Below, piece after piece: positions 57,024 to 64,000 of a stretch of 64,000 nt of DNA. Within the stretch, counting starts at the first letter, position 1; each line of letters starts with the position of its first letter. The position numbers and the translations under genes were made by a program. The stretch is from positions 186,001-250,000 of the forward strand of contig NZ_JAGIKV010000004.1 of assembly GCF_017874615.1 (NCBI RefSeq), read 5' to 3'. Below the pieces are notes generated by a model. The model did not search any database. It was not told the origin of the DNA and saw only the letters and a list, made by a program, of their open reading frames with translations. Source of the DNA: Paenibacillus xylanexedens (GTDB lineage: Bacteria; Bacillota; Bacilli; Paenibacillales; Paenibacillaceae).

Positions 57024-57216
57024 TATATAAGTGGAACTAATCATTTACACGACAACGGAGAGGACAGAAAAAACCTGAAAAAGCGAAGCGTTCGCCTTTA
57101 TCCCCGGATTTTCCCCTTCGGAAAAGGGAATCAAAAAATCTGGGGATAACAGCGATTGGAAGGTTATTCTGTCATCGTAGTGTCAGTGCAAATAATCTTT
57201 AGTGCAACTTATATAG
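57024..57216. repeat. Nested palindromic element, MITE-like or structured RNA
   Basis: A 193-bp element with imperfect terminal inverted repeats of about 45 bp (57024-57067 and 57169-57216; starts TATATAAGT, ends ACTTATATA). Inside are GACAG/CTGTC (57063, 57169), AACCT/AGGTT (57072, 57161), a small hairpin GCGAA-GCG-TTCGC (57083-57095), and a long stem TTATCCCC/GGGGATAA (57098-57105, 57142-57149) with GATTTT/AAAATC and CCCTT/AAGGG inside. It ends 82 bp before yneQ. No reading frame. I recall similar text in Paenibacillus intergenic DNA but cannot verify it here. Confidence 0.75.
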
Positions 57217-57298
57217 ATTAAAGAATTCTGATGGATTCTGTATATAAGATGTTACAATATGCTCAGGACAATACCCGTTTGGAAAGGAACTTGCATCT

Positions 57299-57598
57299 AT
57301 GGCATTTGGAATTAAACGACAGGAGCTTACTGCATGGAAGGAACAAGTGGCTCGGGGTGAGATTGCGTACCTCACTCATTTCTGGATTGACAACCGATTT
57401 CCCGGTATCACCAGTGTCACCAAAGTTGGCTGTGCAGATCTGGAACGTCTCGAGCGTTGGTGCAACGATCATGGGCTGGACCCGCGATACATTCATCGGC
57501 GGCAGCCCTTTCCCCACTTTGACCTGATGGGCAGCAAGCAAAAAGAAATTTTGACCCAAGAAGGCATGACAGATCATGTGGTTCGCTTTCATTTGTAA
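57299..57598 (+). CDS. yneQ: YneQ-family small protein
   Basis: 99 residues, length identical to B. subtilis YneQ as I recall it: AFGIKRQELTAWKEQVARGE, PGITSVTKVGCADLERLE, PHFDLMGSKQKEIL. Function unknown; conserved in Bacillales. ATG follows GGAAAGGAA. It lies just downstream of the palindromic element. Confidence 0.85.
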   Translation: MAFGIKRQELTAWKEQVARGEIAYLTHFWIDNRFPGITSVTKVGCADLERLERWCNDHGLDPRYIHRRQPFPHFDLMGSKQKEILTQEGMTDHVVRFHL

Positions 57599-57606
57599 AC
57601 CAACTC

Positions 57607-57668
57607 AAAAACGCCAGTCTTCAAGGTTCATCCCCCCGCAATTAGGGACGAACTCATGAGGACTGACG
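57607..57668 (-). terminator. Long hairpin between convergent yneQ and MarR genes
   Basis: CAGTC/GACTG, GTTC/GAAC and TCCC/GGGA arms stack from 57614 to 57665. The minus strand continues GGCGTTTTTGAG, so it terminates the MarR gene and possibly yneQ as well. Confidence 0.65.
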
Positions 57669-57696
57669 TCTTCAAGGAATCAAGTCATATTATGGA

Positions 57697-58179
57697 CTAC
57701 CGGTGGATCTGCTCAAACGACTTCATGTTCTCCAGCAGTTTCAGTTCAATTTTCTTCAGCATGCCAAACATCTGCTGTTGCTCTTCCTCGGAAAGTGCTT
57801 GCAACAATTCCCACGTCATTCGACCGCGATTCGCATTAAGTGTCTTGGCAAGCTGCGCGCCTTCATCCGTTAGGGACAGCCACACAATTCTCCGATCTTC
57901 TTCACTGCGCTCCCGTTGGATCAACCCTTCCGTCTCCAGTTGGTTCAGAACAATGGTGGTTGCACCGGAAGACAAACTGAGTTGTCTGGCCACATCAACC
58001 GCCATGCAGCGTTTTTCACGTAAAATCATGCCCAATATATGACTTTTTGTCGGATTCAGTTTACAGTTGGTTTCGTTCTTCTGCTGCTGATCCAATACTT
58101 TATTTTTATATCTGAAGAAGGCCTCCAACAATTGATCCACATTTGCCAATTGAGAGTTTCGCTCCGTATCCGGGCTCAT
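57697..58179 (-). CDS. MarR-family repressor divergent from FAD monooxygenase
   Basis: About 160 residues. Winged helix core DVARQLSLSSGATTIVLNQLE and wing SEEDRRIVWLSLTDEGAQ. ATG 58179 is preferred since GGAGG lies 7 nt upstream; the frame opens 8 codons earlier. It is divergent from the FAD monooxygenase gene (270 bp between starts), the standard arrangement for a MarR regulator and its target. Confidence 0.87.
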   Translation of the reverse strand: MSPDTERNSQLANVDQLLEAFFRYKNKVLDQQQKNETNCKLNPTKSHILGMILREKRCMAVDVARQLSLSSGATTIVLNQLETEGLIQRERSEEDRRIVWLSLTDEGAQLAKTLNANRGRMTWELLQALSEEEQQQMFGMLKKIELKLLENMKSFEQIHR

Positions 58180-58360
58180 AAACGTTCCTCCGCCTTTCAT
58201 CATAACCTACCTTATATTGTAACATATTTACACTATGATGTTTGTGAAAAATGCGCTTGTATCCGACACTCTATCGTTGACTGCAATACTCTTGTTTTAT
58301 TTCGGGTTTCACCTATTGCATTATGGCAACGGGTTTGTTTATAATAACCTATATCTTTAA

Positions 58361-58378
58361 AGTTACTTTTAGTTACTT
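58361..58378. promoter_or_regulatory. Direct repeat, candidate operator in the marR/monooxygenase region
   Basis: AGTTACTT occurs at 58361-58368 and again at 58371-58378, a 10-bp period. The first copy lies within the odd palindrome AAAGTTACTTT. It sits about 70 bp upstream of the monooxygenase start and may be bound by the MarR protein. Confidence 0.4.
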
Positions 58379-58449
58379 AATGATTTTAATAAATCTGTTG
58401 TTATAAAGTAAATAAAGCGTCACCATTATAATGCAAGGGACTTATGCAC

Positions 58450-59565
58450 ATGAATCAGAATACACAATCACAACTCAAAACGGATGTTTGCATCGTCGGC
58501 GCGGGACCTGGCGGGGCTTTGCTTTCTTACTTACTGAATCAAAAAGGAATCTCCACGATGCTCATTGAGCGGCAGCCGCACCTGCACAAGTCGTTTCGCG
58601 GGGAGTTGATCAATGTGGACGGCGAAGCCATTTTGAATAAACACGGCCTCTATTCCCTCATCCAGGAACGCGGAGCGCTGCTCTTGGAACAGATTCAGTA
58701 TTGGGAAAATGGGCAAATTATTCATACGGTATCACCAAGCAATGGAGAATCTCATGTTGGTATTCATGTACCCCAAGATCATCTCCTGGAGGCCATCGTA
58801 TCACACGCTCAGCAGCATAGTTCATATGAACAAGTACACTTCAATACGATTATGACCGGTTTGTTACGAGACAAGAACGGCCAGGTCGTGGGTATTAACA
58901 TTCGGCAGAACGGCGTTCCTGCCTCCATTGAAGCATCTGTTATTGTGGGTGCTGATGGCAGATACTCTGCTGTACGCAAACATTCCGGTATGACCCCGGA
59001 GATTCGCAAGCACGGGTATGATTTGCTCTGGGCACGCATTCCGGCACCCGTAGGTTGGGAACCCGCTGTTCGGATGGCCAGCATGGATGGTCAACAGCTC
59101 GCACTGTTCTCACAGTTCGGCGGTTATGTTCAGATTGGATGGAACATTCCCGAAGGAGCTTACTCCAAGCTGCGAGAGCAGCCGATTGCTCCTTTTGTAG
59201 ATAAACTTGTATCTGCTTTTCCTTGCCTGTCTGATTCTGTAGCTGCCAACATTCAGAGCTGGAGTGATTTTGTTCTGTTATCTGTCGAAAGCAGCTATTG
59301 CCCGTCGTGGGCACAGGACAATGTTGTACTCATCGGTGATGCCGCTCATACCATGACACCAACCGGTGCGTTTGGACTTAATGCCGCGCTCGAAGATGCG
59401 GATGTGCTCTCCGAATTACTTGTCCAAATGGCTGCAGATCAATTCAGTTCCACTGCACAACTTCAGAAACTTCAGACGATTCGCGGTGCAAAGGTACAGC
59501 AGCAACTTGCACGACAAGTGGAGATGGAATCCTCTTTCCAACAGCGGTATGAATCCTTTCTCTAA
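58450..59565 (+). CDS. FAD-dependent monooxygenase (PHBH fold)
   Basis: About 371 residues. FAD motifs: CIVGAGPGGALLSYLLNQKG (GxGxxG), VGADGRYSAVRK (DG motif) and LIGDAAHTMTPTGAFGLNAALEDA (GD motif). This is the class A aromatic hydroxylase group, which includes TetX-like antibiotic-inactivating enzymes and aromatic-ring hydroxylases. ATG 58450 is favoured because AAGGGA lies 9 nt upstream; the ATG at 58444 is too near. Divergent from a MarR repressor, so induction by its aromatic substrate is plausible. Confidence 0.88.
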   Translation: MNQNTQSQLKTDVCIVGAGPGGALLSYLLNQKGISTMLIERQPHLHKSFRGELINVDGEAILNKHGLYSLIQERGALLLEQIQYWENGQIIHTVSPSNGESHVGIHVPQDHLLEAIVSHAQQHSSYEQVHFNTIMTGLLRDKNGQVVGINIRQNGVPASIEASVIVGADGRYSAVRKHSGMTPEIRKHGYDLLWARIPAPVGWEPAVRMASMDGQQLALFSQFGGYVQIGWNIPEGAYSKLREQPIAPFVDKLVSAFPCLSDSVAANIQSWSDFVLLSVESSYCPSWAQDNVVLIGDAAHTMTPTGAFGLNAALEDADVLSELLVQMAADQFSSTAQLQKLQTIRGAKVQQQLARQVEMESSFQQRYESFL

Positions 59566-59597
59566 ACCCAGTTAATACAGATAAAATGCCTATATGC

Positions 59598-59657
59598 CCA
59601 AACAGCCGATCACTTCCTCATAGAGAAAAATCGGCTGTTTGGCTTGTTGGTTTATCT
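59598..59657 (+). terminator. Terminator after the FAD monooxygenase
   Basis: CCAAACAGCCGAT (59598-59610) pairs perfectly with ATCGGCTGTTTGG (59630-59642); T-rich sequence follows on the plus strand. Confidence 0.75.
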
Positions 59658-59682
59658 TTTTTATGTAATTCCGTATCCTTGT

Positions 59683-59913
59683 TCATTTTCGTTTGCGTGG
59701 AGCAAACGTGTCTTCTCTGGGTGCTCCTTCTTGTACAATATCAACGTCCTTCGGATAGGATGAGATGTTATCTTTTTCATATACTGCTTTCTCCAGATTG
59801 CTTAAGCGACGCAATACTTGTTTGCTTTTAAGAACGATATATACAATACCAATAATCAGCAGGATCAACATCAGAATAAATATAACCATCCCCGGATAAA
59901 AGACAAATGACAT
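59683..59913 (-). CDS. Small single-pass membrane protein
   Basis: About 76 residues. One strong helix at about 8-30 (MVIFILMLILLIIGIVYIVL) and a basic, then acidic tail ending in KRK. ATG 59913 is chosen because AAGGAGGTGG lies just upstream; the frame runs 37 codons further into non-coding-like sequence. The tail has a short charged helix resembling small DUF4083-like anchors, but no family is claimed. A cre-like site overlaps its leader. Confidence 0.65.
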   Translation of the reverse strand: MSFVFYPGMVIFILMLILLIIGIVYIVLKSKQVLRRLSNLEKAVYEKDNISSYPKDVDIVQEGAPREDTFAPRKRK

Positions 59914-59928
59914 GAATCCACCTCCTTT

Positions 59929-59942
59929 TGAAAACGATTTCT
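59929..59942 (-). promoter_or_regulatory. Candidate cre site upstream of the small membrane protein
   Basis: TGAAAACGATTTCT on the plus strand matches 13 of 14 positions of the CcpA consensus. It lies only 15 bp upstream of the start codon, suiting a roadblock-type repression. Confidence 0.5.
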
Positions 59943-60053
59943 TTATCATTCTAACCCGAATGTGCCAAGATGTGAACCCGATTGGAAGTTTCGCTTGTGG
60001 AATAAGGACAACACCACCTGACACAACGACAGGAACTCACCCTGCTGCAAAAG

Positions 60054-60090
60054 TAAAAAAGGTGGCATCCCTGATCAGGATTACCACCTT
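60054..60090 (-). terminator. Terminator after beta-mannosidase
   Basis: AAGGTGG (60059-60065) pairs with CCACCTT (60084-60090), with inner ATCC/GGAT and CTGATCAG pairing; the minus strand runs into six T. Confidence 0.85.
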
Positions 60091-60124
60091 GAACCTCGAA
60101 TAAGATTCGAATTCTATTATTATT

Positions 60125-62701
60125 TTATCCTTCTCTGCCGTTCATGGCACTAACTCGAAGTTCCGTCAGAGGCAGAGACGTTTGCTCTGGATGACGTAGT
60201 CTCACTGTTCGGCTCTCACCGGGGAGCAGATCGAAATAATTGTCACTGAATCGGACACGCCCAAGGGGAAGCTCCAGCTTCACCAATCGTGCAATCGCAC
60301 CACTGGCCGTAACCGTAACAGACTGCTCCTCCTCGTTCACATGTACGCTCAATTGCGACTCTGGCAACTTCACATCCTTAGGATCACGCAAGAAGTATCG
60401 ATTACTCGGTGCCGCAAATCCTTCGGATACCAACTCAACCATTACTTCCTCCGCGCGTCTACCCTGTAACACCTGTACTTCAGTTAATTCAGCAATACAC
60501 CGTGAGGATTGGGATGTTACCTCAACAACATGTGAGCTGGAGTAGATCTTCTCTCCATTCAATGCATAGACATTGAGTCGAAGCTCCCCTTTCAAGACGT
60601 CACGTGTATCGTTCACAACCCACAACGTAAGCGGCTCCCCCGGCTCATGCTCCAGTGACAACAGGATAGGATGAAAGAATATTTTCCCATAATAAAAAGA
60701 TGCCTTCGGCAGCAGTTCATAATCAATCATGGACCAGCTTGTTCCTGGCCAACTGTCATTCAATTGCCATACAAGCGCACCGCTGTTACGGTGATTGATG
60801 CGCCGGAAATGCTCAATTCCATATCGCAGCCCTTCTGCTTGAGTAAGCATGGAGTAGTTCATATACTCTTCTATATTTTGCGGAATGCCTGTGTAACCCT
60901 CCATTAGCAGAATACCTTTCTGGTGATTGGTATCTTTGTTACGATAGGCCATCTCCGGACTGCCCCAGTAAAACTGACCAGCGGGCATATTTTTCTCCAG
61001 TGTGTAACGATTTGCCGAGGCGTGCATACCAAATTCACTGCTGAACAGCGCATGATCCTTTTTATAATTTTTGAACGTTACACCTTCAATACTGTAGTCC
61101 AGCAGCGGCGGCTCTCCATGCTTCCTTGGATAGACCGAACCATGCCATACCTGCCAATTGTGGCGATCCCCCACATCCGGGTCATTCGCATCCTGACCGT
61201 TACTGTCGCCGAACGGCGAAGAAGGCCAGTACGGACGAGACAGATCCAATCGCTCCAGCACTTCAGGGATCAGCTCATGATAGATAAGTTCGCCGTAGAA
61301 CGGGCTGGTAATATCTCCACTTGCAGACTTCATATCATAGAGCCAATCTATTTCATTATTCCCACACCAGAGGGCAAGCGAGGCACGGTTACGCAGACGT
61401 AAGACATTGTTTTCTACCTCTTGCCGTACATTATCCATGAAATCACGATTGAAATCCGGGAATAATGCGTTTGCAAATGCAAAATCCTGCCACACCAACA
61501 CCCCTTGCCGATCACACTCATCGTAGAAGACATCCTTCTCATATATACCACCAGCCCAGACACGCAGCATGTTCATATGCCCTTCCACCGACAGCTCGAC
61601 AAGCTCACGATACCGAGAGTTTGGGATGGCGCCAATCAGATGATCGGCCGGGATCCAGTTGGCACCCTTGGCATATACTTTGACTCCGTTCAGAATAAAA
61701 GTAAATGCATCTTCACCCCGTTCATTGTGAAGAGCCAGCTCAATCGTTCGTAACCCATAAGGCTCGCTATAACGATCCACCTCAACGCCATCGGCGAATA
61801 ATGTAACCTCCAGCGTATACAGATACGGCTCACCCAGATCATGAGTCCACCATAACTGAGGTGACGTAACGTTTAGTGTGGTATCTGCTATACCACCCTC
61901 TACGGGTAGTTCAGTGACACCTGCCACCTCGTGTCCACTGCGATCCAACAGACGAACATTACAGGTCGCAACCACAGCCTGCTCACGTTTCTGTCTGTTA
62001 CGGTAAGACAAGACCGACTTCACATCCGCTGTGACATGTAAGACTGCCAACTCTGAACTGACTGATTCCGTACGAGCATACATATTTTCCAGCTTAGCGA
62101 TTGTTCGTTTTTCCAGCCTTACCGTACCCCAGATCCCTACCGTAACCATGCGTGGACCCCAGTCCCAGCCAAAGTTCATCGCTGCTTTGCGCAACCATGG
62201 CCGTTCCTTCGTATACGAGGACCAGTCAAAGGTTTCTTTGTCCCGGTGATGCAGGTGAAGCGGATCAAACTTGACAGCAATCGCATTCCAACCGCTGCGT
62301 ACCAGAGACGTTACATCAAATGCATGTGACATAAGCATATTGGCCGTTTTCCCGACTTCATGGCCGTTGACATATATCGTTGCAAACGTATCCAATCCTT
62401 CGAACACCAATTCAAAGTGCTCCTCCGTCTCTGCATCTCTCACCAGATTGAAGGTTGTGCGATACCACCATTCCTTTTGCTCAATCCAGCGACTTTTGGC
62501 ATCATTATGTCCGTAATAGGGCGGATCAATGATACTGCGCTCAACCAGTGCGGCGTGTACATCGCCAGGGACTTCAGCCCCGATCCAGAAACGGTCATCC
62601 AGCGCAGCTGCTGCCACATCCATTGCCCGCTTCTCTCCAACTTCAAAATGCTGTATCTTCCATTGTCCCGATAAATCCTGACTTGAACTATGGGTCTTCA
62701 T
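60125..62701 (-). CDS. GH2 beta-mannosidase
   Basis: About 858 residues, full length for the family. Sugar-binding domain opening SGQWKIQHFEVGE, then AEVPGDVHAAL, the PLHLHHRD and NFGWDWGPRMVTVGIWG segments typical of mannosidases, the acid/base Glu in LWCGNNEIDW and the nucleophile Glu in LFSSEFGMHA. It removes terminal beta-mannose from manno-oligosaccharides and N-glycan cores. No signal peptide, so cytosolic. ATG 62701 has GAGGG 7 nt upstream; the frame extends 7 codons earlier. It follows the response regulator at the right edge. Confidence 0.92.
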   Translation of the reverse strand: MKTHSSSQDLSGQWKIQHFEVGEKRAMDVAAAALDDRFWIGAEVPGDVHAALVERSIIDPPYYGHNDAKSRWIEQKEWWYRTTFNLVRDAETEEHFELVFEGLDTFATIYVNGHEVGKTANMLMSHAFDVTSLVRSGWNAIAVKFDPLHLHHRDKETFDWSSYTKERPWLRKAAMNFGWDWGPRMVTVGIWGTVRLEKRTIAKLENMYARTESVSSELAVLHVTADVKSVLSYRNRQKREQAVVATCNVRLLDRSGHEVAGVTELPVEGGIADTTLNVTSPQLWWTHDLGEPYLYTLEVTLFADGVEVDRYSEPYGLRTIELALHNERGEDAFTFILNGVKVYAKGANWIPADHLIGAIPNSRYRELVELSVEGHMNMLRVWAGGIYEKDVFYDECDRQGVLVWQDFAFANALFPDFNRDFMDNVRQEVENNVLRLRNRASLALWCGNNEIDWLYDMKSASGDITSPFYGELIYHELIPEVLERLDLSRPYWPSSPFGDSNGQDANDPDVGDRHNWQVWHGSVYPRKHGEPPLLDYSIEGVTFKNYKKDHALFSSEFGMHASANRYTLEKNMPAGQFYWGSPEMAYRNKDTNHQKGILLMEGYTGIPQNIEEYMNYSMLTQAEGLRYGIEHFRRINHRNSGALVWQLNDSWPGTSWSMIDYELLPKASFYYGKIFFHPILLSLEHEPGEPLTLWVVNDTRDVLKGELRLNVYALNGEKIYSSSHVVEVTSQSSRCIAELTEVQVLQGRRAEEVMVELVSEGFAAPSNRYFLRDPKDVKLPESQLSVHVNEEEQSVTVTASGAIARLVKLELPLGRVRFSDNYFDLLPGESRTVRLRHPEQTSLPLTELRVSAMNGREG

Positions 62702-62743
62702 CCGTATGCCCTCACTCTCCAATAACCCTGAGTAATACCATAT

Positions 62744-62757
62744 CGAAAACGTTTGCA
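62744..62757 (-). promoter_or_regulatory. Cre-like site upstream of beta-mannosidase
   Basis: CGAAAACGTTTGCA (plus strand) matches 12 of 14 positions of the CcpA consensus and lies 43 bp upstream of the mannosidase start, between it and the regulator gene. Confidence 0.45.
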
Positions 62758-62791
62758 GAAAGGCAAGACATGTTTCCTAATCTGCTCATTT

Positions 62792-64000
62792 CTAACTTCC
62801 CGAAGGTTTGAACAACAACGCCTCTTCGCGATATTCACTCGGGGTTTTACCCGTATGTTTTTTGAACAGTCTGCTAAAATATTTCACGTCCTCGTAGCCG
62901 CTGATGGCAGCGACTTCACTGACCTTCGCTGGAGACACCGCGAGCATATCCATCGCTCTTCGTATACGCATATCGGTGACAAAATCTCCGAAGGTCACAC
63001 CCATTTCTTTTTTAAACAGCTCACTGAGGTGACCCGGATGCAAATGAACATGTCCAGCTACCTGCTGCAGATTAATATCCTGCGCCAATGAAGATTCAAT
63101 ATAACCGATAGCCTTCTGCACATGGGCAGCCTGTCCCTGACCCATTCGGCTATGATAGACATGCATCAGACCATACAGATGATGGAACAGCATATCCCCG
63201 AGCTCCGCAGCTTCGGCATTCGGTTCCGGCAACCAGGGCTCGAGCCTTGCGGGTTCTTCACGCCCTGTAGCTCGCATTGTGCGAGTCAGCCAGCGATGAC
63301 CTGCAATGACAGCCGAGTGTAAACAAGCATTGAACGATTCTGGTGTGACCTCCGGTTCTGTAATCAGATTAGTCACAAGTTCCCGCGTCCATGTCGTTAA
63401 AGTGACTGAATCATTATCCAGCAATATTGTACCAAGTCTGGTCTCCTCTTCGTGCGTAAGTACAGTTTTACCACCTTGTCGATCCTGAACGTGCTCATAA
63501 TGCCATACTTTATAATCCATCAACCCCCGATATCGGAAGGCAGCTGAAGCAGTTCTATAGCTTTCGTGCAGATCTGCATATCCACGCATAGGCAGACCTA
63601 CCGCTGCGCGCAGGGTGCACTTCAGTAATTGCTCCACCCGACGTAATGCACTCTCCAGCCTGAACGTAGTTTCATGTTCCACAGGCGGCCATGAAACTAC
63701 ACAGATAATTTGCTGTTTCTCTACATGAGCAATGGCACCAGGTAACATATCCTCCAGGGTATTCTGCACCGCAAATCGTAATAGCGCATCCGAGGATCGA
63801 TCCCAACCCTCTGCTCGAAGAATAATGACTTGTCTGAGAATCTGTTCATCATCAAGGCCAACAACCCCTGCCTCTTTTCCAGCATCAGATCGCAAGAATG
63901 AAGGAAAATGGCCCGAAGCGGTGTCACCATCAATGATCCACCCGGCAAATAACCGCTCTCGATTCTCCCGCATAAGCTGGCCCTCTCTGGACTTCTCTGC
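62792..64000 (-). CDS. AraC-type response regulator (YesN-like), truncated by window edge
   Basis: The open frame continues to the last base of the window with no stop (ending AEKSREGQL before the internal Met), so the start lies outside. The linker LRENRERLFAGW-like region, the middle domain and the C-terminal AraC HTH (HLHPGHLSELFKKEMGVTFG; EVAAISGYEDVKYFSRLFKKHTGKTPSEYR) match YesN-type regulators, whose receiver would be upstream of the edge. 42 bp after its stop begins the promoter region of the beta-mannosidase gene, its likely target. Confidence 0.85.
   Translation of the reverse strand, partial: AEKSREGQLMRENRERLFAGWIIDGDTASGHFPSFLRSDAGKEAGVVGLDDEQILRQVIILRAEGWDRSSDALLRFAVQNTLEDMLPGAIAHVEKQQIICVVSWPPVEHETTFRLESALRRVEQLLKCTLRAAVGLPMRGYADLHESYRTASAAFRYRGLMDYKVWHYEHVQDRQGGKTVLTHEEETRLGTILLDNDSVTLTTWTRELVTNLITEPEVTPESFNACLHSAVIAGHRWLTRTMRATGREEPARLEPWLPEPNAEAAELGDMLFHHLYGLMHVYHSRMGQGQAAHVQKAIGYIESSLAQDINLQQVAGHVHLHPGHLSELFKKEMGVTFGDFVTDMRIRRAMDMLAVSPAKVSEVAAISGYEDVKYFSRLFKKHTGKTPSEYREEALLFKPSGS

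Overview
The window looks like chromosomal DNA of a Paenibacillus-type Firmicute. This rests on AGGAGG-type ribosome sites, frequent GTG and TTG starts, B. subtilis-like small genes (yneQ, ywbE, iolS-like, helD), and several YesM/YesN-type two-component systems wired to sugar ABC transporters and glycoside hydrolases. The species is inferred from gene content, not proven. No rRNA, tRNA, CRISPR, prophage or intact insertion sequence was seen.

Layout. 1-2446 (minus): a free-standing cobalamin-binding, CarH-like sensor protein followed by a soluble hybrid histidine kinase cut by the left edge. 2615-4388 (minus): rpiA, a GNAT acetyltransferase and an MhqR-like MarR regulator. 4874-10394 (plus): a methyl-accepting chemotaxis protein directly followed by an adenylation-carrier-reductase NRPS-like enzyme. 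10509-17091: TraX-like membrane protein, GNAT, FucU/RbsD-type mutarotase, a MarR-MFS pair with a clear promoter/operator, a second MFS pump and an APH-family kinase. 17167-20578: a GH31 alpha-xylosidase divergent from its probable AraC regulator. 20763-31003: a lipoprotein of unknown role, adenine deaminase, HelD, a split-barrel flavin-type protein, an aromatic-acid exporter-like protein, an HD hydrolase and malic enzyme.

31214-41761 (minus) is a beta-galactan/galacto-oligosaccharide locus: sensor kinase, AraC-type response regulator, solute-binding lipoprotein, two permeases, an intracellular GH53 galactanase and a GH42 beta-galactosidase. No ATPase gene is present, so a shared MsmX-type ATPase is presumed. 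42941-50084 (minus) is a second complete kinase-regulator-permease-permease-binding protein set with no enzyme. 50483-59913 holds a transporter, DUF4269, ywbE, a polysaccharide deacetylase, an aldo/keto reductase, a CPA1 antiporter, yneQ, and a MarR/FAD monooxygenase divergent pair. 60125-64000 (minus) is a GH2 beta-mannosidase and an AraC-type response regulator cut by the right edge.

Most notable: the B12-photoreceptor-like protein paired with a hybrid kinase; a roughly 190-bp nested palindromic element at 57024-57216 that looks like a mobile or structured-RNA repeat; a promoter-terminator unit without a gene at 26672-26812; and the chemoreceptor/reductase-NRPS pair.
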